The position numbers and the translations under genes are program-made. Source: an uncultured Chloroflexota bacterium (GTDB lineage: Bacteria; Chloroflexota; Anaerolineae; Caldilineales; Caldilineaceae). From it: a DNA stretch of 6,291 bases. Position 1 is the stretch's first letter, and each line of letters starts with the position of its first letter. A model generated the notes under the pieces. That model was not told the DNA's origin. It was given only the letters and a program-made list of their open reading frames with translations, and searched no databases. Below, in pieces: positions 1 to 5,976 of the stretch. The stretch lies in NCBI GenBank assembly GCA_903858085.1, contig CAIOHJ010000313.1, positions 1-6,291 of the forward strand. The letters run 5' to 3'.

Positions 1-2037
1 CCCGGCCGGCACCCCCAGGAGCAGCGCGCCCCGGCTGCCGGTCAGCCAGAGCGCGACAGCCACCCCGACTGTCCCCCCTCCCAGCCACCACCGGCCCGGA
101 CGAGCACAGAGCATGCATGCAGCCACCCCCACCATCAGGGTGCGCTCCAGATACAACGCCGTGTGGTTGGGGGAAAAATGGGGCCCGACCAGCCGCCGCA
201 GGCCATCCACCTCGGTGCCCTGCTGGCCAGCCCAGTGGGCCAGCCCGACCCCAGCAGCCAGCACCCCGCCGCCGAAGAGCGCCAGCAGCAGCCGCCGCCG
301 ATCCGCCGCGGCCGGGGCCAGCAGCCCCACCTCCAGCCCAAGCAGCGCCGGGACCAGCACCAGGTCGAGCAGCCCGCGGCCCCATGCGGGCCAATGCCAG
401 ACGCTGGGTGCCGACAACAGGCTCAGCGGAATCAACAGCGCTGCCGGCGCGGCGGCCCAGCCGGCCCGCCGCCCAGCCCCTGGCTGGCCGAGGGCGGCCA
501 GCGCTGCCGGCAGCAGCGCCAGAACCAACAGCTGGGCCGGCGGCACTGTCCAGTACAGGCCGCCCAGCGCCAGCTCTTTGTGCTGGTAATAAAAGGGAAG
601 CAGCGCCACGGCCAGCCCCAGCCCCACCCGCGGCTGGGCCAGCGCCAGCCAGGCCAGCCCCAGCCCGCAGAGCAGCACCCAGGGGGGAAAGGTGGCCAGA
701 TGGTACAGGAGCGCCAGCCCGCCCCAGGCCCCTGCCTGCACCCAGCCTGGCGCCCGCCGATAGGCGGCCAGCCAGCGGCCCCCTTCCAGCGTGCGCGCCG
801 CAGCCAGACCGCGCCAGCCCACCCCTGCGGCACCCACCAGCATCCACAGCCAGTCTTGCGGGGGAGCTGCCGCCGTGGGGCGGGCGGGCTGGGCCGCATG
901 CTGCCAGTCGGCCAACGCTGCCAGCACAGGGGCCGGGCTTCCGTCGGGTTCGACCAGCGCAAACCCCCACTCTGGCCTGGCGGGGGACAGCGCCCCCGGC
1001 CAGGCCAGCACCCAGCCCATCGCCCCCAGCCAGGGCCACTCTTGCCAGGCCCGCGCCAGCGCCGCGGGGGCGTAGAGCGCCTGCAGCGCTGGCGTCACGC
1101 TTGCCCAAGGGGAATCTGGCCGCCGGTTCCAGCCGTAGCGCACAGCCCAGATCGCCTTGTCGCCCAGCCCGGCCTCCACCAGCGCGCGGCGAACCCAGCC
1201 GACCCGCGCCAGGTTCAACACGGTCCGCTGCTGCCGGGGCTGGTCCGCACGGTAGCCAAAGCCCAACGGCTGAACCGCCACGACATCCATGTCGGGCGCT
1301 GCCCCTGCCGCCACCATGCGCTGCAAAAAATAGACCTCGTCGACCGCCAGGTCTCCCCGGTCTGCTGTGGGAGCCAATGCGGCGGCCAGGATCACCGCGT
1401 CTGGGTCTGCGCGGCGAATTGCCGGCGCCACCGCGCGCAGCATCTGCGCATATTCGACCGGGTTGACCCGCCGCGCGCCCCAGTTGGGGAAAAGATTGGG
1501 TTCGTCCCAGATCTGGTAGAAGCGGATCCGGTCGCCGTAGCGCCGGGCAAAGGCTTCTGCAAAACGCGCCAGCCGGGTGAAGTCGGCCGGCGGGGCTGTC
1601 CAGAGGGCCGCCTCTCGCTCGCGCGGGGTCAGCGCCCAGGCAGGGGTGCCGTTCAACACCACCACCGGCTCCAGCCCGGCTGCGGCCAGCGCATCCACCG
1701 TGCGGTCGGCCGCAGCCCACACCCACCGCCCTGGCTCCGGCTCCAACGCCCGCCAGGCAATGTGCTGGCGGGCCCAGCCGAACCCCGCTGCGCGCAGCGC
1801 CGCCAGCCCGGCAGGTGGGCTGGCACCCTCCCACGGGAGGTTGACACCCGCAAAAGCGATGGGCAGGGCCTTGGGAGCGGGCCGGTCCAGACCAGCGTTC
1901 TGTTCGATCCCTGTCTGCCAGAGCCGCGCCGCCTGCAGCAGCCCCAGCCACAGCAGCCCATAGAGCAGACAGAGCCGCACAGCCGCCAGCAGCGGACGAA
2001 GCCTTCCACCCGCCGATTTACATGCCGGCCTGGCCAC
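1..2037 (-). CDS. Glycoside hydrolase clan A-like domain fused to O-antigen ligase/polymerase-type membrane protein (3' end beyond window)
   Basis: This leftward frame is open to position 1, giving 679 visible residues and no stop. An N-terminal hydrophobic segment (about residues 16-39) should anchor the protein. Residues about 58-375 resemble clan-A (GH39/GH5-like) TIM-barrel glycosidases, with an acid/base-type motif QIWDEPN (Glu179) at the end of strand 4. Where such enzymes usually read TEFGW, this one reads VRYGW (299-303), so the nucleophile Glu appears to be Arg300. After an Ala/Pro-rich linker (about 381-394) come several membrane segments with O-antigen ligase (Wzy_C/WaaL) features: LPFYYQHKELALGG near 480, SPNHTALYLERT near 622 and LTGSRGALL near 665. 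The family joins or polymerises lipid-linked glycans at the outer face of the membrane. I chose GTG 2037 because GGAG lies 4 nt upstream; GTG 1980 is the alternative. The gene overlaps the CHAT gene by 20 nt, suggesting one operon with coupled translation. The fold calls are by eye. Confidence 0.8.
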   Translation of the reverse strand, partial: MARPACKSAGGRLRPLLAAVRLCLLYGLLWLGLLQAARLWQTGIEQNAGLDRPAPKALPIAFAGVNLPWEGASPPAGLAALRAAGFGWARQHIAWRALEPEPGRWVWAAADRTVDALAAAGLEPVVVLNGTPAWALTPREREAALWTAPPADFTRLARFAEAFARRYGDRIRFYQIWDEPNLFPNWGARRVNPVEYAQMLRAVAPAIRRADPDAVILAAALAPTADRGDLAVDEVYFLQRMVAAGAAPDMDVVAVQPLGFGYRADQPRQQRTVLNLARVGWVRRALVEAGLGDKAIWAVRYGWNRRPDSPWASVTPALQALYAPAALARAWQEWPWLGAMGWVLAWPGALSPARPEWGFALVEPDGSPAPVLAALADWQHAAQPARPTAAAPPQDWLWMLVGAAGVGWRGLAAARTLEGGRWLAAYRRAPGWVQAGAWGGLALLYHLATFPPWVLLCGLGLAWLALAQPRVGLGLAVALLPFYYQHKELALGGLYWTVPPAQLLVLALLPAALAALGQPGAGRRAGWAAAPAALLIPLSLLSAPSVWHWPAWGRGLLDLVLVPALLGLEVGLLAPAAADRRRLLLALFGGGVLAAGVGLAHWAGQQGTEVDGLRRLVGPHFSPNHTALYLERTLMVGVAACMLCARPGRWWLGGGTVGVAVALWLTGSRGALLLGVPAG

Positions 2038-3466
2038 GCTGCTCCAGAGACGCCCGGATCAGAGCGGCCTGCCGCTCCACGGCAGCCTGCTCTCGGCCCA
2101 ACCGATCCAGCTTCTCCCGATAGTGCTGCAGGAGCTGCTCGGTCGGCGGCGCGCTGTCGAGCCGGTGCAGCTGCACCAACAGATCTTCGCAGACACGCAG
2201 CGCATCCTGAAACATCTGCAGCAGCGGGCGGAGCGCGCCGGGCAGGGGGGCGCTCCGCAGCACAGCCAGCCCCGCCAGCCCCGCCTCCAGCTGGTCAGTC
2301 TGCCGACGCAGCGCTGCCAGCTCGAGCGCAGGAGCCGCTGCCGGGGGAGCCGCTGCCGGGGGAGCTGCCGCCGGGGGAGCTGCCGCCGGGGAAGTTGCCG
2401 GGGCAAAGAGCTGTCCTTCGGCGGCATTCAACCACAGAATTGGGGTTGTGTAGCCGAGACTTGCGGGGTTGAGGGCATACAGATTGGAGCGCGCCAGGCT
2501 GACCGCACGCGACACCAGCCCTGGGCAGGTGCCCCCAAAGAGCTCCTGATAAAAGTATTGGGTAAAGTCGGTGGCGACCCCTTCTTCCACGTCGAACTGC
2601 ATGGCGATCACTGCGGGGATGCCCGCCTGCAGCAGCTGGGCACCGACCGAGGCCAGCCCTTGGCGGAGCGAACCGTGGGCCGCCGTTGCGCAGGCGTTGA
2701 GCACCACCAACTTGACGCTCTCTGCGCCTTCCAGCGCCGTGCGCAGGGCGGGGGCAGGCGTCAGCACCGCCTGTTCCTGCTGCCAGAGCAGCACCCCTTC
2801 GGGCGAGCCATGTGTCACCAGGTGCACGATATCGGGCTGCAGCGCGGCGATCTTCTGGCGCAGGTCGACAACGCTGAACTGTCCCTGCAGGGTCTGCACG
2901 ACCGCCTGCCCCGACGGGGCCAGCACTGCCTGCAAACGGTCCAGCTCGGCGGCTCCGTCGATCTGGTCGCTGGGGTCTGTGGGCAGGGCGGCCAGCAACC
3001 GCAGCGGCAGGGTGGCGGCCAGGGGACGCGAGGGCCCGACCTGGCGCAACAGCCGTTCGGAACGCACCAGAGGGGTGCGCAGGCTGCCCGCAAAGACGAC
3101 CCGCCGGTCCGGGTCGTACAGCGCCTCCCACGGCAACGCCGCCACCGCCGGCGGCTGGGCCATCAGACGGATGCAGACCCCGGCGCGGTTGTGTTCCAGA
3201 TCGCTGCGCGCCTGGAGCCAGAGCTCACGCACATCGGCGTGAAAAAGCTGGTGGTAGAGGAGCGCCCCGATCGCCTCCAGCTCTTCCTGGCCGGGCTGCC
3301 CGCGTGGGGCAGCGAGCCGGGCCAGCCGAGCTGCCCACACCGGATGGGTGGCGTCTTCGGCCAGCGTGCTGCTGGCGGTCTGCTGGCGGTAGGCTGCGTG
3401 CACCAGATAGGGGGCCTGCTGGCCATGGATGGTAATTTCAAAGTCGATGAAGCTGCAATGGGCCAT
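2018..3466 (-). CDS. CHAT-domain protein (caspase-like peptidase fold) with C-terminal coiled coil
   Basis: The product is 482 residues from ATG 3466. The N-terminus (FIDFEITIHG) is typical of stand-alone CHAT proteins. The CHAT domain spans about residues 100-350: PWEALYDP (Trp113), then VTHG with the likely catalytic His219, then VVLNACATA with the likely catalytic Cys259, then a long AVIAMQFDVEEG helix region and a closing TPILWLNA strand. The dyad is intact, so it is plausibly an active cysteine peptidase; substrates of such bacterial proteins are mostly unknown. A PAAAP-repeat linker (about 360-379) leads to a charged helical tail (about 380-482) that probably forms a coiled coil. There are no TPR, NACHT or other sensor domains. 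The frame extends up to ATG 3574, but the -10 box at 3577-3582 would place transcription initiation below that codon, so 3466 is preferred, although it lacks a clear ribosome binding site. It is the first gene of the leftward pair. Confidence 0.85.
   Translation of the reverse strand: MAHCSFIDFEITIHGQQAPYLVHAAYRQQTASSTLAEDATHPVWAARLARLAAPRGQPGQEELEAIGALLYHQLFHADVRELWLQARSDLEHNRAGVCIRLMAQPPAVAALPWEALYDPDRRVVFAGSLRTPLVRSERLLRQVGPSRPLAATLPLRLLAALPTDPSDQIDGAAELDRLQAVLAPSGQAVVQTLQGQFSVVDLRQKIAALQPDIVHLVTHGSPEGVLLWQQEQAVLTPAPALRTALEGAESVKLVVLNACATAAHGSLRQGLASVGAQLLQAGIPAVIAMQFDVEEGVATDFTQYFYQELFGGTCPGLVSRAVSLARSNLYALNPASLGYTTPILWLNAAEGQLFAPATSPAAAPPAAAPPAAAPPAAAPALELAALRRQTDQLEAGLAGLAVLRSAPLPGALRPLLQMFQDALRVCEDLLVQLHRLDSAPPTEQLLQHYREKLDRLGREQAAVERQAALIRASLEQRGQAGM
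2331..2390. repeat. 15-bp tandem repeat (4 copies) encoding the PAAAP linker of the CHAT gene
   Basis: Four head-to-tail 15-bp units can be read: two copies of GGAGCCGCTGCCGGG (2331-2360) and two of GGAGCTGCCGCCGGG (2361-2390). A fifth, degenerate unit follows to 2405. Each unit adds five residues (PAAAP) in frame, so copy-number change would alter linker length without shifting the frame. The linker separates the CHAT domain from the coiled-coil tail. Confidence 0.9.
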
Positions 3467-3528
3467 GGTCGTGTGCAAACGCTTTTCTACAATCCCGGTG
3501 TATATGGGCCACGAGAGGCGTGCTGCCT

Positions 3529-3557
3529 TTGACAGGGGTGCCTGCGCACCGTACAAT
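3529..3557 (+). promoter_or_regulatory. Sigma70-type promoter for the rightward pair
   Basis: A perfect -35 TTGACA (3529-3534) is followed by a 17-nt spacer and the -10 TACAAT (3552-3557, 5 of 6 consensus). Initiation would fall near 3564, leaving a leader of about 35 nt before ATG 3599. A 5-bp inverted repeat, GGTGC-ctgc-GCACC (3537-3550), lies inside the spacer and could be an operator, though it is short enough to be chance. Confidence 0.75.
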
Positions 3558-3576
3558 GGCAGCGTGATTGCCATCT

Positions 3577-3605
3577 ATTATAGTACACAGAAGAAGGTAT
3601 GCAAA
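3577..3605 (-). promoter_or_regulatory. Sigma70-type promoter for the CHAT / O-antigen ligase operon
   Basis: Read leftward there is a consensus -10 TATAAT (3582-3577), a 17-nt spacer, and a weak -35 TTTGCA (3605-3600, 4 of 6). Initiation would be near 3570, giving an untranslated leader of about 104 nt before ATG 3466. The -35 overlaps the start codon and first codons of the rightward membrane-protein gene. Confidence 0.65.
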
Positions 3606-4501
3606 CCAATCTGCTGAGCAGGTGGCGGGCCCGCTGGTTCGGGCGCGACCCTGGCGTCCGGCAGCGGCCTCTGGTCGGGGTCACCAGCTACCCAGAGCGC
3701 ATCAGCGTGGCCACCTGGGTGCTGGTCTTTGGCTTTGGGCTGAGCCTGCTGCTGCAGATTCCCACGGTCGAGATCCGTTTTTGGGCCTTTGGCTCTCCCA
3801 CCCAGGTCGAAGTGACGGCCACGACCGTCATGGCTGCCATTCTGTCGGTAGCGGCCGCTGCAGGTGCCGAAAGCATCCTGCGCCTGCACCCCCGGCTGCG
3901 TGCTCGGCGGCAGCGGCTGGCCTGGACCTACTGGGCGCTGCCTGCGGCCATCAGCATCATCACGATCGTGCTGCTGCCCGCCGTTCCCACCCGCCTGCTG
4001 CAGGTCGCCGTCATCCTGGCGGCTGGTCTCTTTTTGATTCTGGCGTTCTACAGCCTGTACGCCACCGTCGAACCGGGCCAACCTGGCTTTCGGCGGGCGC
4101 GTTTCTGGCTCGATCTGCTCTCCTACGGGGTGGCGCTGCTGCTTTTTCTCTTTGTCTACCAGTCGCGCACGCGCAGCCTGCTTTCGGGGAGCTTGATCGC
4201 CCTGACTGCCACGCTGCTGGCCGTCGAATTGTTGCGCCATTCGACGGCGTCCACCCGCTCTGTGCTGGTCTACAGCGGGGTCGTGGGGGTGCTCTTGGGA
4301 GAACTGACCTGGGCGCTCAACTATTGGCCGCTGCTGCCGGGTCTGACCGGCGGGTTGATCCTGCTGCTGAGCTTTTATCTGGCGGTGGGCATCGCCTTGC
4401 AGGGGCTGCAAGGACGTTTGAACCGGCGGGTGTTGATAGAATTTGGTGTTTTTGCTGTGGCTGCCGTGTTGTTGATCGTCGTCTTGCGGCCTGGCGCCTA
4501 G
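3599..4501 (+). CDS. Polytopic membrane protein of unknown function
   Basis: This is a 300-residue protein with a basic, soluble N-terminus (about 1-36) followed by roughly nine hydrophobic helices, near residues 38-54, 72-90, 109-128, 132-155, 169-187, 193-212, 220-241, 247-268 and 277-297. Arg-rich loops (96-106, 165-168, 188-192) help set the topology. I see no catalytic motif, transporter signature or ligand-binding pattern. It is reminiscent of uncharacterised membrane proteins common in Chloroflexota (perhaps the DUF5656 group, a weak recollection). ATG 3599 is chosen because AGAAGG lies just upstream, though only about 1 nt away, and because a strong promoter sits about 40 nt before it. 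The panE-like gene follows 107 nt later with no terminator between, so the two are probably co-transcribed. Confidence 0.8.
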   Translation: MQTNLLSRWRARWFGRDPGVRQRPLVGVTSYPERISVATWVLVFGFGLSLLLQIPTVEIRFWAFGSPTQVEVTATTVMAAILSVAAAAGAESILRLHPRLRARRQRLAWTYWALPAAISIITIVLLPAVPTRLLQVAVILAAGLFLILAFYSLYATVEPGQPGFRRARFWLDLLSYGVALLLFLFVYQSRTRSLLSGSLIALTATLLAVELLRHSTASTRSVLVYSGVVGVLLGELTWALNYWPLLPGLTGGLILLLSFYLAVGIALQGLQGRLNRRVLIEFGVFAVAAVLLIVVLRPGA

Positions 4502-4596
4502 TGCACGGCGGTGCAGATCAGTCGAGAGCGATTTGCGCCGCAATTGCCGATCGTCGCCGGGCGGCTGGAGACTTGTCAACGGGGATCTTCCTGGTC

Positions 4597-4601
4597 AGGA
4601 G
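4597..4601 (+). promoter_or_regulatory. Ribosome binding site deciding the panE GTG start
   Basis: AGGAG lies 7 nt upstream of GTG 4609, the best Shine-Dalgarno match in the 4502-4608 gap. It picks GTG over the longer open frame upstream. Confidence 0.7.
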
Positions 4602-4608
4602 CAGAGCT

Positions 4609-5670
4609 GTGGGGTGGAACATCTTGATCGTCGGTGCCGGCGCGATCGGCTGTCTGGTCGGCGGCAAACTGGCACAGGCGGGGCAGCAGGTGACCTTGGT
4701 CGGGCGGGCGGCGTTTGTCGAGCAGGTGCGCGGCCAGGGCCTCCAGCTGGCGGACGCCCAGGGCAGCCAGAGGATCCGCTCGCTGCGCGTGGCTGCCGAT
4801 CTGCTGGAGGCCTACGAACGTTCGCCGAGCGCCTTTGACCTGGCGATTTTCACCGTAAAATGTTATGACAGTGCCGGGGCGGTGGACGAGCTGCGCCAGG
4901 CGCTGGCGGCCACCGGTGCGCCGCCTCCTGCGCTGCTCAGCTTGCAAAATGGCATCGGCAACGAGGCGCTGCTCGGCCAGCTGGCGCCCACAGCGCCTGT
5001 GCTTGCCGGCAGCCTCACCACCCCTGTCAGCGTTGTTGCGCCGGGCAGCATCCGGGTTGACAAACCCAGCTACGGGCTTGGCCTGGCGGTCTGGCGGGGC
5101 AACCAGGCCGACGCGCAGGCGGTCGGCAGCCTGCTGGCGCAGGCGGGCTTCGTCGTGACGAGCTACGCCGACGCAGCCGCACTGAAATGGACCAAGCTGC
5201 TCATGAATCTGCTGGGCAACGCCACCAGCGCCATCCTGGACGAGCCGCCGCAGCAGATCTTCGCCGACCGCCGCATGGTCGACCTGGAGATCGCAGCCTG
5301 GCGCGAGGCGCTGGCGGTGATGCGCGCGTCCCACATTGCGCCTGTCAACCTGGAACGCTACCCTTTTGCCCGGCTGGCCCCTCTGATTCGGTGGACCCCC
5401 AAGGGGCTGCTGCGCCTGTTTTTGCGTCGGCAGATCGGCGCCGCGCGCGGGGGCAAGCTGCCCAGCCTTCACCTCGATCTGCACCACAAAAGCAAAAGTG
5501 AAGTGACCTGGCTGAACGGCGCCGTCGTGGCTGCGGGCCAGCAGATGGGCGTTTCGACGCCAGCCAATGCGGCGCTGACGTCGATCGTGCTGCGCCTCTG
5601 TCAGCACCCCGAGGAGCGCTCAAGCTGGCGCGGGGCCTACGCCAGGCTCTGGGAGGCCGCTGGTTTGTAG
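4609..5670 (+). CDS. panE: 2-dehydropantoate 2-reductase (ketopantoate reductase) family protein
   Basis: The family reduces ketopantoate to pantoate with NADPH in the cytoplasm, for pantothenate and CoA synthesis. The 353-residue product starts with a Rossmann strand and GAGAIG (residues 9-14), with Arg33 placed to bind the NADP 2'-phosphate. Then come VKCYDS (Lys84), LQNGIGNE (Asn113) and, in the C-terminal helical ApbA_C domain, LKWTKLLMN with the expected catalytic Lys196 and Asn200, and SEVTWLNG with Glu298 matching the substrate-binding Glu. The frame stays open far upstream, but GTG 4609 fits best: AGGAG sits 7 nt before it and the Rossmann fold begins at once. It is somewhat longer than E. 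coli PanE (about 300 residues), with an extra basic segment near 250-282 seen in many relatives. Some such relatives may act on other 2-keto acids, so the exact substrate is not certain. Confidence 0.85.
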   Translation: MGWNILIVGAGAIGCLVGGKLAQAGQQVTLVGRAAFVEQVRGQGLQLADAQGSQRIRSLRVAADLLEAYERSPSAFDLAIFTVKCYDSAGAVDELRQALAATGAPPPALLSLQNGIGNEALLGQLAPTAPVLAGSLTTPVSVVAPGSIRVDKPSYGLGLAVWRGNQADAQAVGSLLAQAGFVVTSYADAAALKWTKLLMNLLGNATSAILDEPPQQIFADRRMVDLEIAAWREALAVMRASHIAPVNLERYPFARLAPLIRWTPKGLLRLFLRRQIGAARGGKLPSLHLDLHHKSKSEVTWLNGAVVAAGQQMGVSTPANAALTSIVLRLCQHPEERSSWRGAYARLWEAAGL

Positions 5671-5698
5671 GGCGAAGGGACCCTTCGCCCTCTTTGTC
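5670..5698 (+). terminator. Intrinsic terminator of the rightward operon
   Basis: A perfect inverted repeat GGGCGAAGG-GAC-CCTTCGCCC (about 5670-5690) is followed by TCTTTGTC. It begins on the last base of the panE stop codon, a compact operon end. Confidence 0.85.
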
Positions 5699-5759
5699 TA
5701 TCCACATGCCAGTTTGCCCATACACACACTCCTGCCGGGGGGCACAAGAAGGCTTTTCC

Positions 5760-5786
5760 AAAAAATTTCGCCCGGCTTCGCCGGGG
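5760..5786 (-). terminator. Intrinsic terminator of the leftward SUMF1-type gene
   Basis: Read leftward, a CCCGGC-GAA-GCCGGG hairpin (5785-5771) is followed shortly by a run of six T (5765-5760). It lies about 90 nt after the stop codon at 5872 and faces the panE terminator, so the two operons converge with separate terminators. Confidence 0.7.
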
Positions 5787-5790
5787 AAGA

Positions 5791-5809
5791 GGGGGGCTGG
5801 CCGCCCCCC
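5791..5809. repeat. GC-rich hairpin downstream of the candidate variable region
   Basis: GGGGGGC (5791-5797) pairs perfectly with GCCCCCC (5803-5809) around a five-base loop TGGCC. There is no T-tract beside it, so it is not an obvious terminator. GC-rich hairpins shortly after the variable region are known to help retrohoming in the Bordetella phage BPP-1 retroelement; the same role here is only inferred. Confidence 0.6.
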
Positions 5810-5834
5810 GCCGCTGCGCTTCCCCCCCGCCTTT

Positions 5835-5869
5835 CCAGAAGCTCAGAAGCCCAGAAACCAGAAAACCAG
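5835..5869 (-). repeat. Degenerate CTGG-type short tandem repeat after the SUMF1 stop codon
   Basis: Read leftward, starting 2 nt after the stop, CTGG or CTGA recurs five times at 7-8 nt spacing, with TTTT, TTT, GCTT and GCTT between. It is pyrimidine- and T-rich, unlike the surrounding GC-rich DNA. Confidence 0.6.
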
Positions 5870-5871
5870 GA

Positions 5872-5976
5872 TCAGAGCGAGCGGACACACCGGAAACCGA
5901 GGCCGAAGTTGAGCCAGTCGACGGGGAAGTCGTTGACCCGGAAGGCGGAGCGCACGCTGCCGACGTTGCTGCCCCA
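5872..5976 (-). other. Candidate diversity-generating retroelement variable region (VR)
   Basis: Reading from Trp106 (TGG 5976-5974), fixed residues W, VRSA, R, P, W and GFRCVRSL alternate with 18 other residues (groups of 6, 1, 4, 2 and 5). Their codons are GGC, AGC, AAC, GTC, GGC, AGC / TTC / GTC, AAC, GAC, TTC / GTC, GAC / CTC, AAC, TTC, GGC, CTC. All 18 are NNC, while by my count only 17 of the first 57 visible codons of the same gene end in C. DGRs mutate template adenines, so AAC template codons become NNC. The position, at the extreme C-terminus of an FGE-type lectin fold, is the usual one for DGR targets. No template repeat or reverse transcriptase is in the window. Confidence 0.65.

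Noticed and set aside
432..962. Leftward frame of 176 codons rich in Trp and Cys
   Set aside because: It lies in a different frame inside the fusion gene. The true frame here reads as membrane helices with O-antigen ligase motifs.
2331..2405. Possible CRISPR-like array
   Set aside because: The units are contiguous without spacers and encode a PAAAP linker in frame.
163..2472. Very long rightward open frame (769 codons) and the overlapping 117-1466 frame
   Set aside because: Both are antisense to the glycosidase/ligase fusion and the CHAT gene. Their composition is Pro/Arg/Gln-rich low complexity with no family motif, as expected for the opposite strand of GC-rich coding DNA.
4573..4601. Possible promoter before panE (TTGTCA at 4573-4578)
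   Set aside because: At 17 nt spacing the -10 would be CAGGAG, which is not a match. Read-through from the upstream gene is more likely.
3568..4608. Upstream extension of the panE frame
   Set aside because: It overlaps the membrane-protein gene in another frame, has low-complexity sequence, and the Rossmann motif and AGGAG site fix the start at GTG 4609.
4576..5607. Leftward frame of 343 codons opposite panE
   Set aside because: It is antisense to a gene with a full set of PanE motifs, has Gln/Arg/His-rich composition, and no recognisable domain.
5671..5871. Possible template repeat for the variable region
   Set aside because: No stretch between the SUMF1 stop and the panE terminator resembles 5872-5976 by eye. 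Only hairpins and a short CTGG repeat are there.
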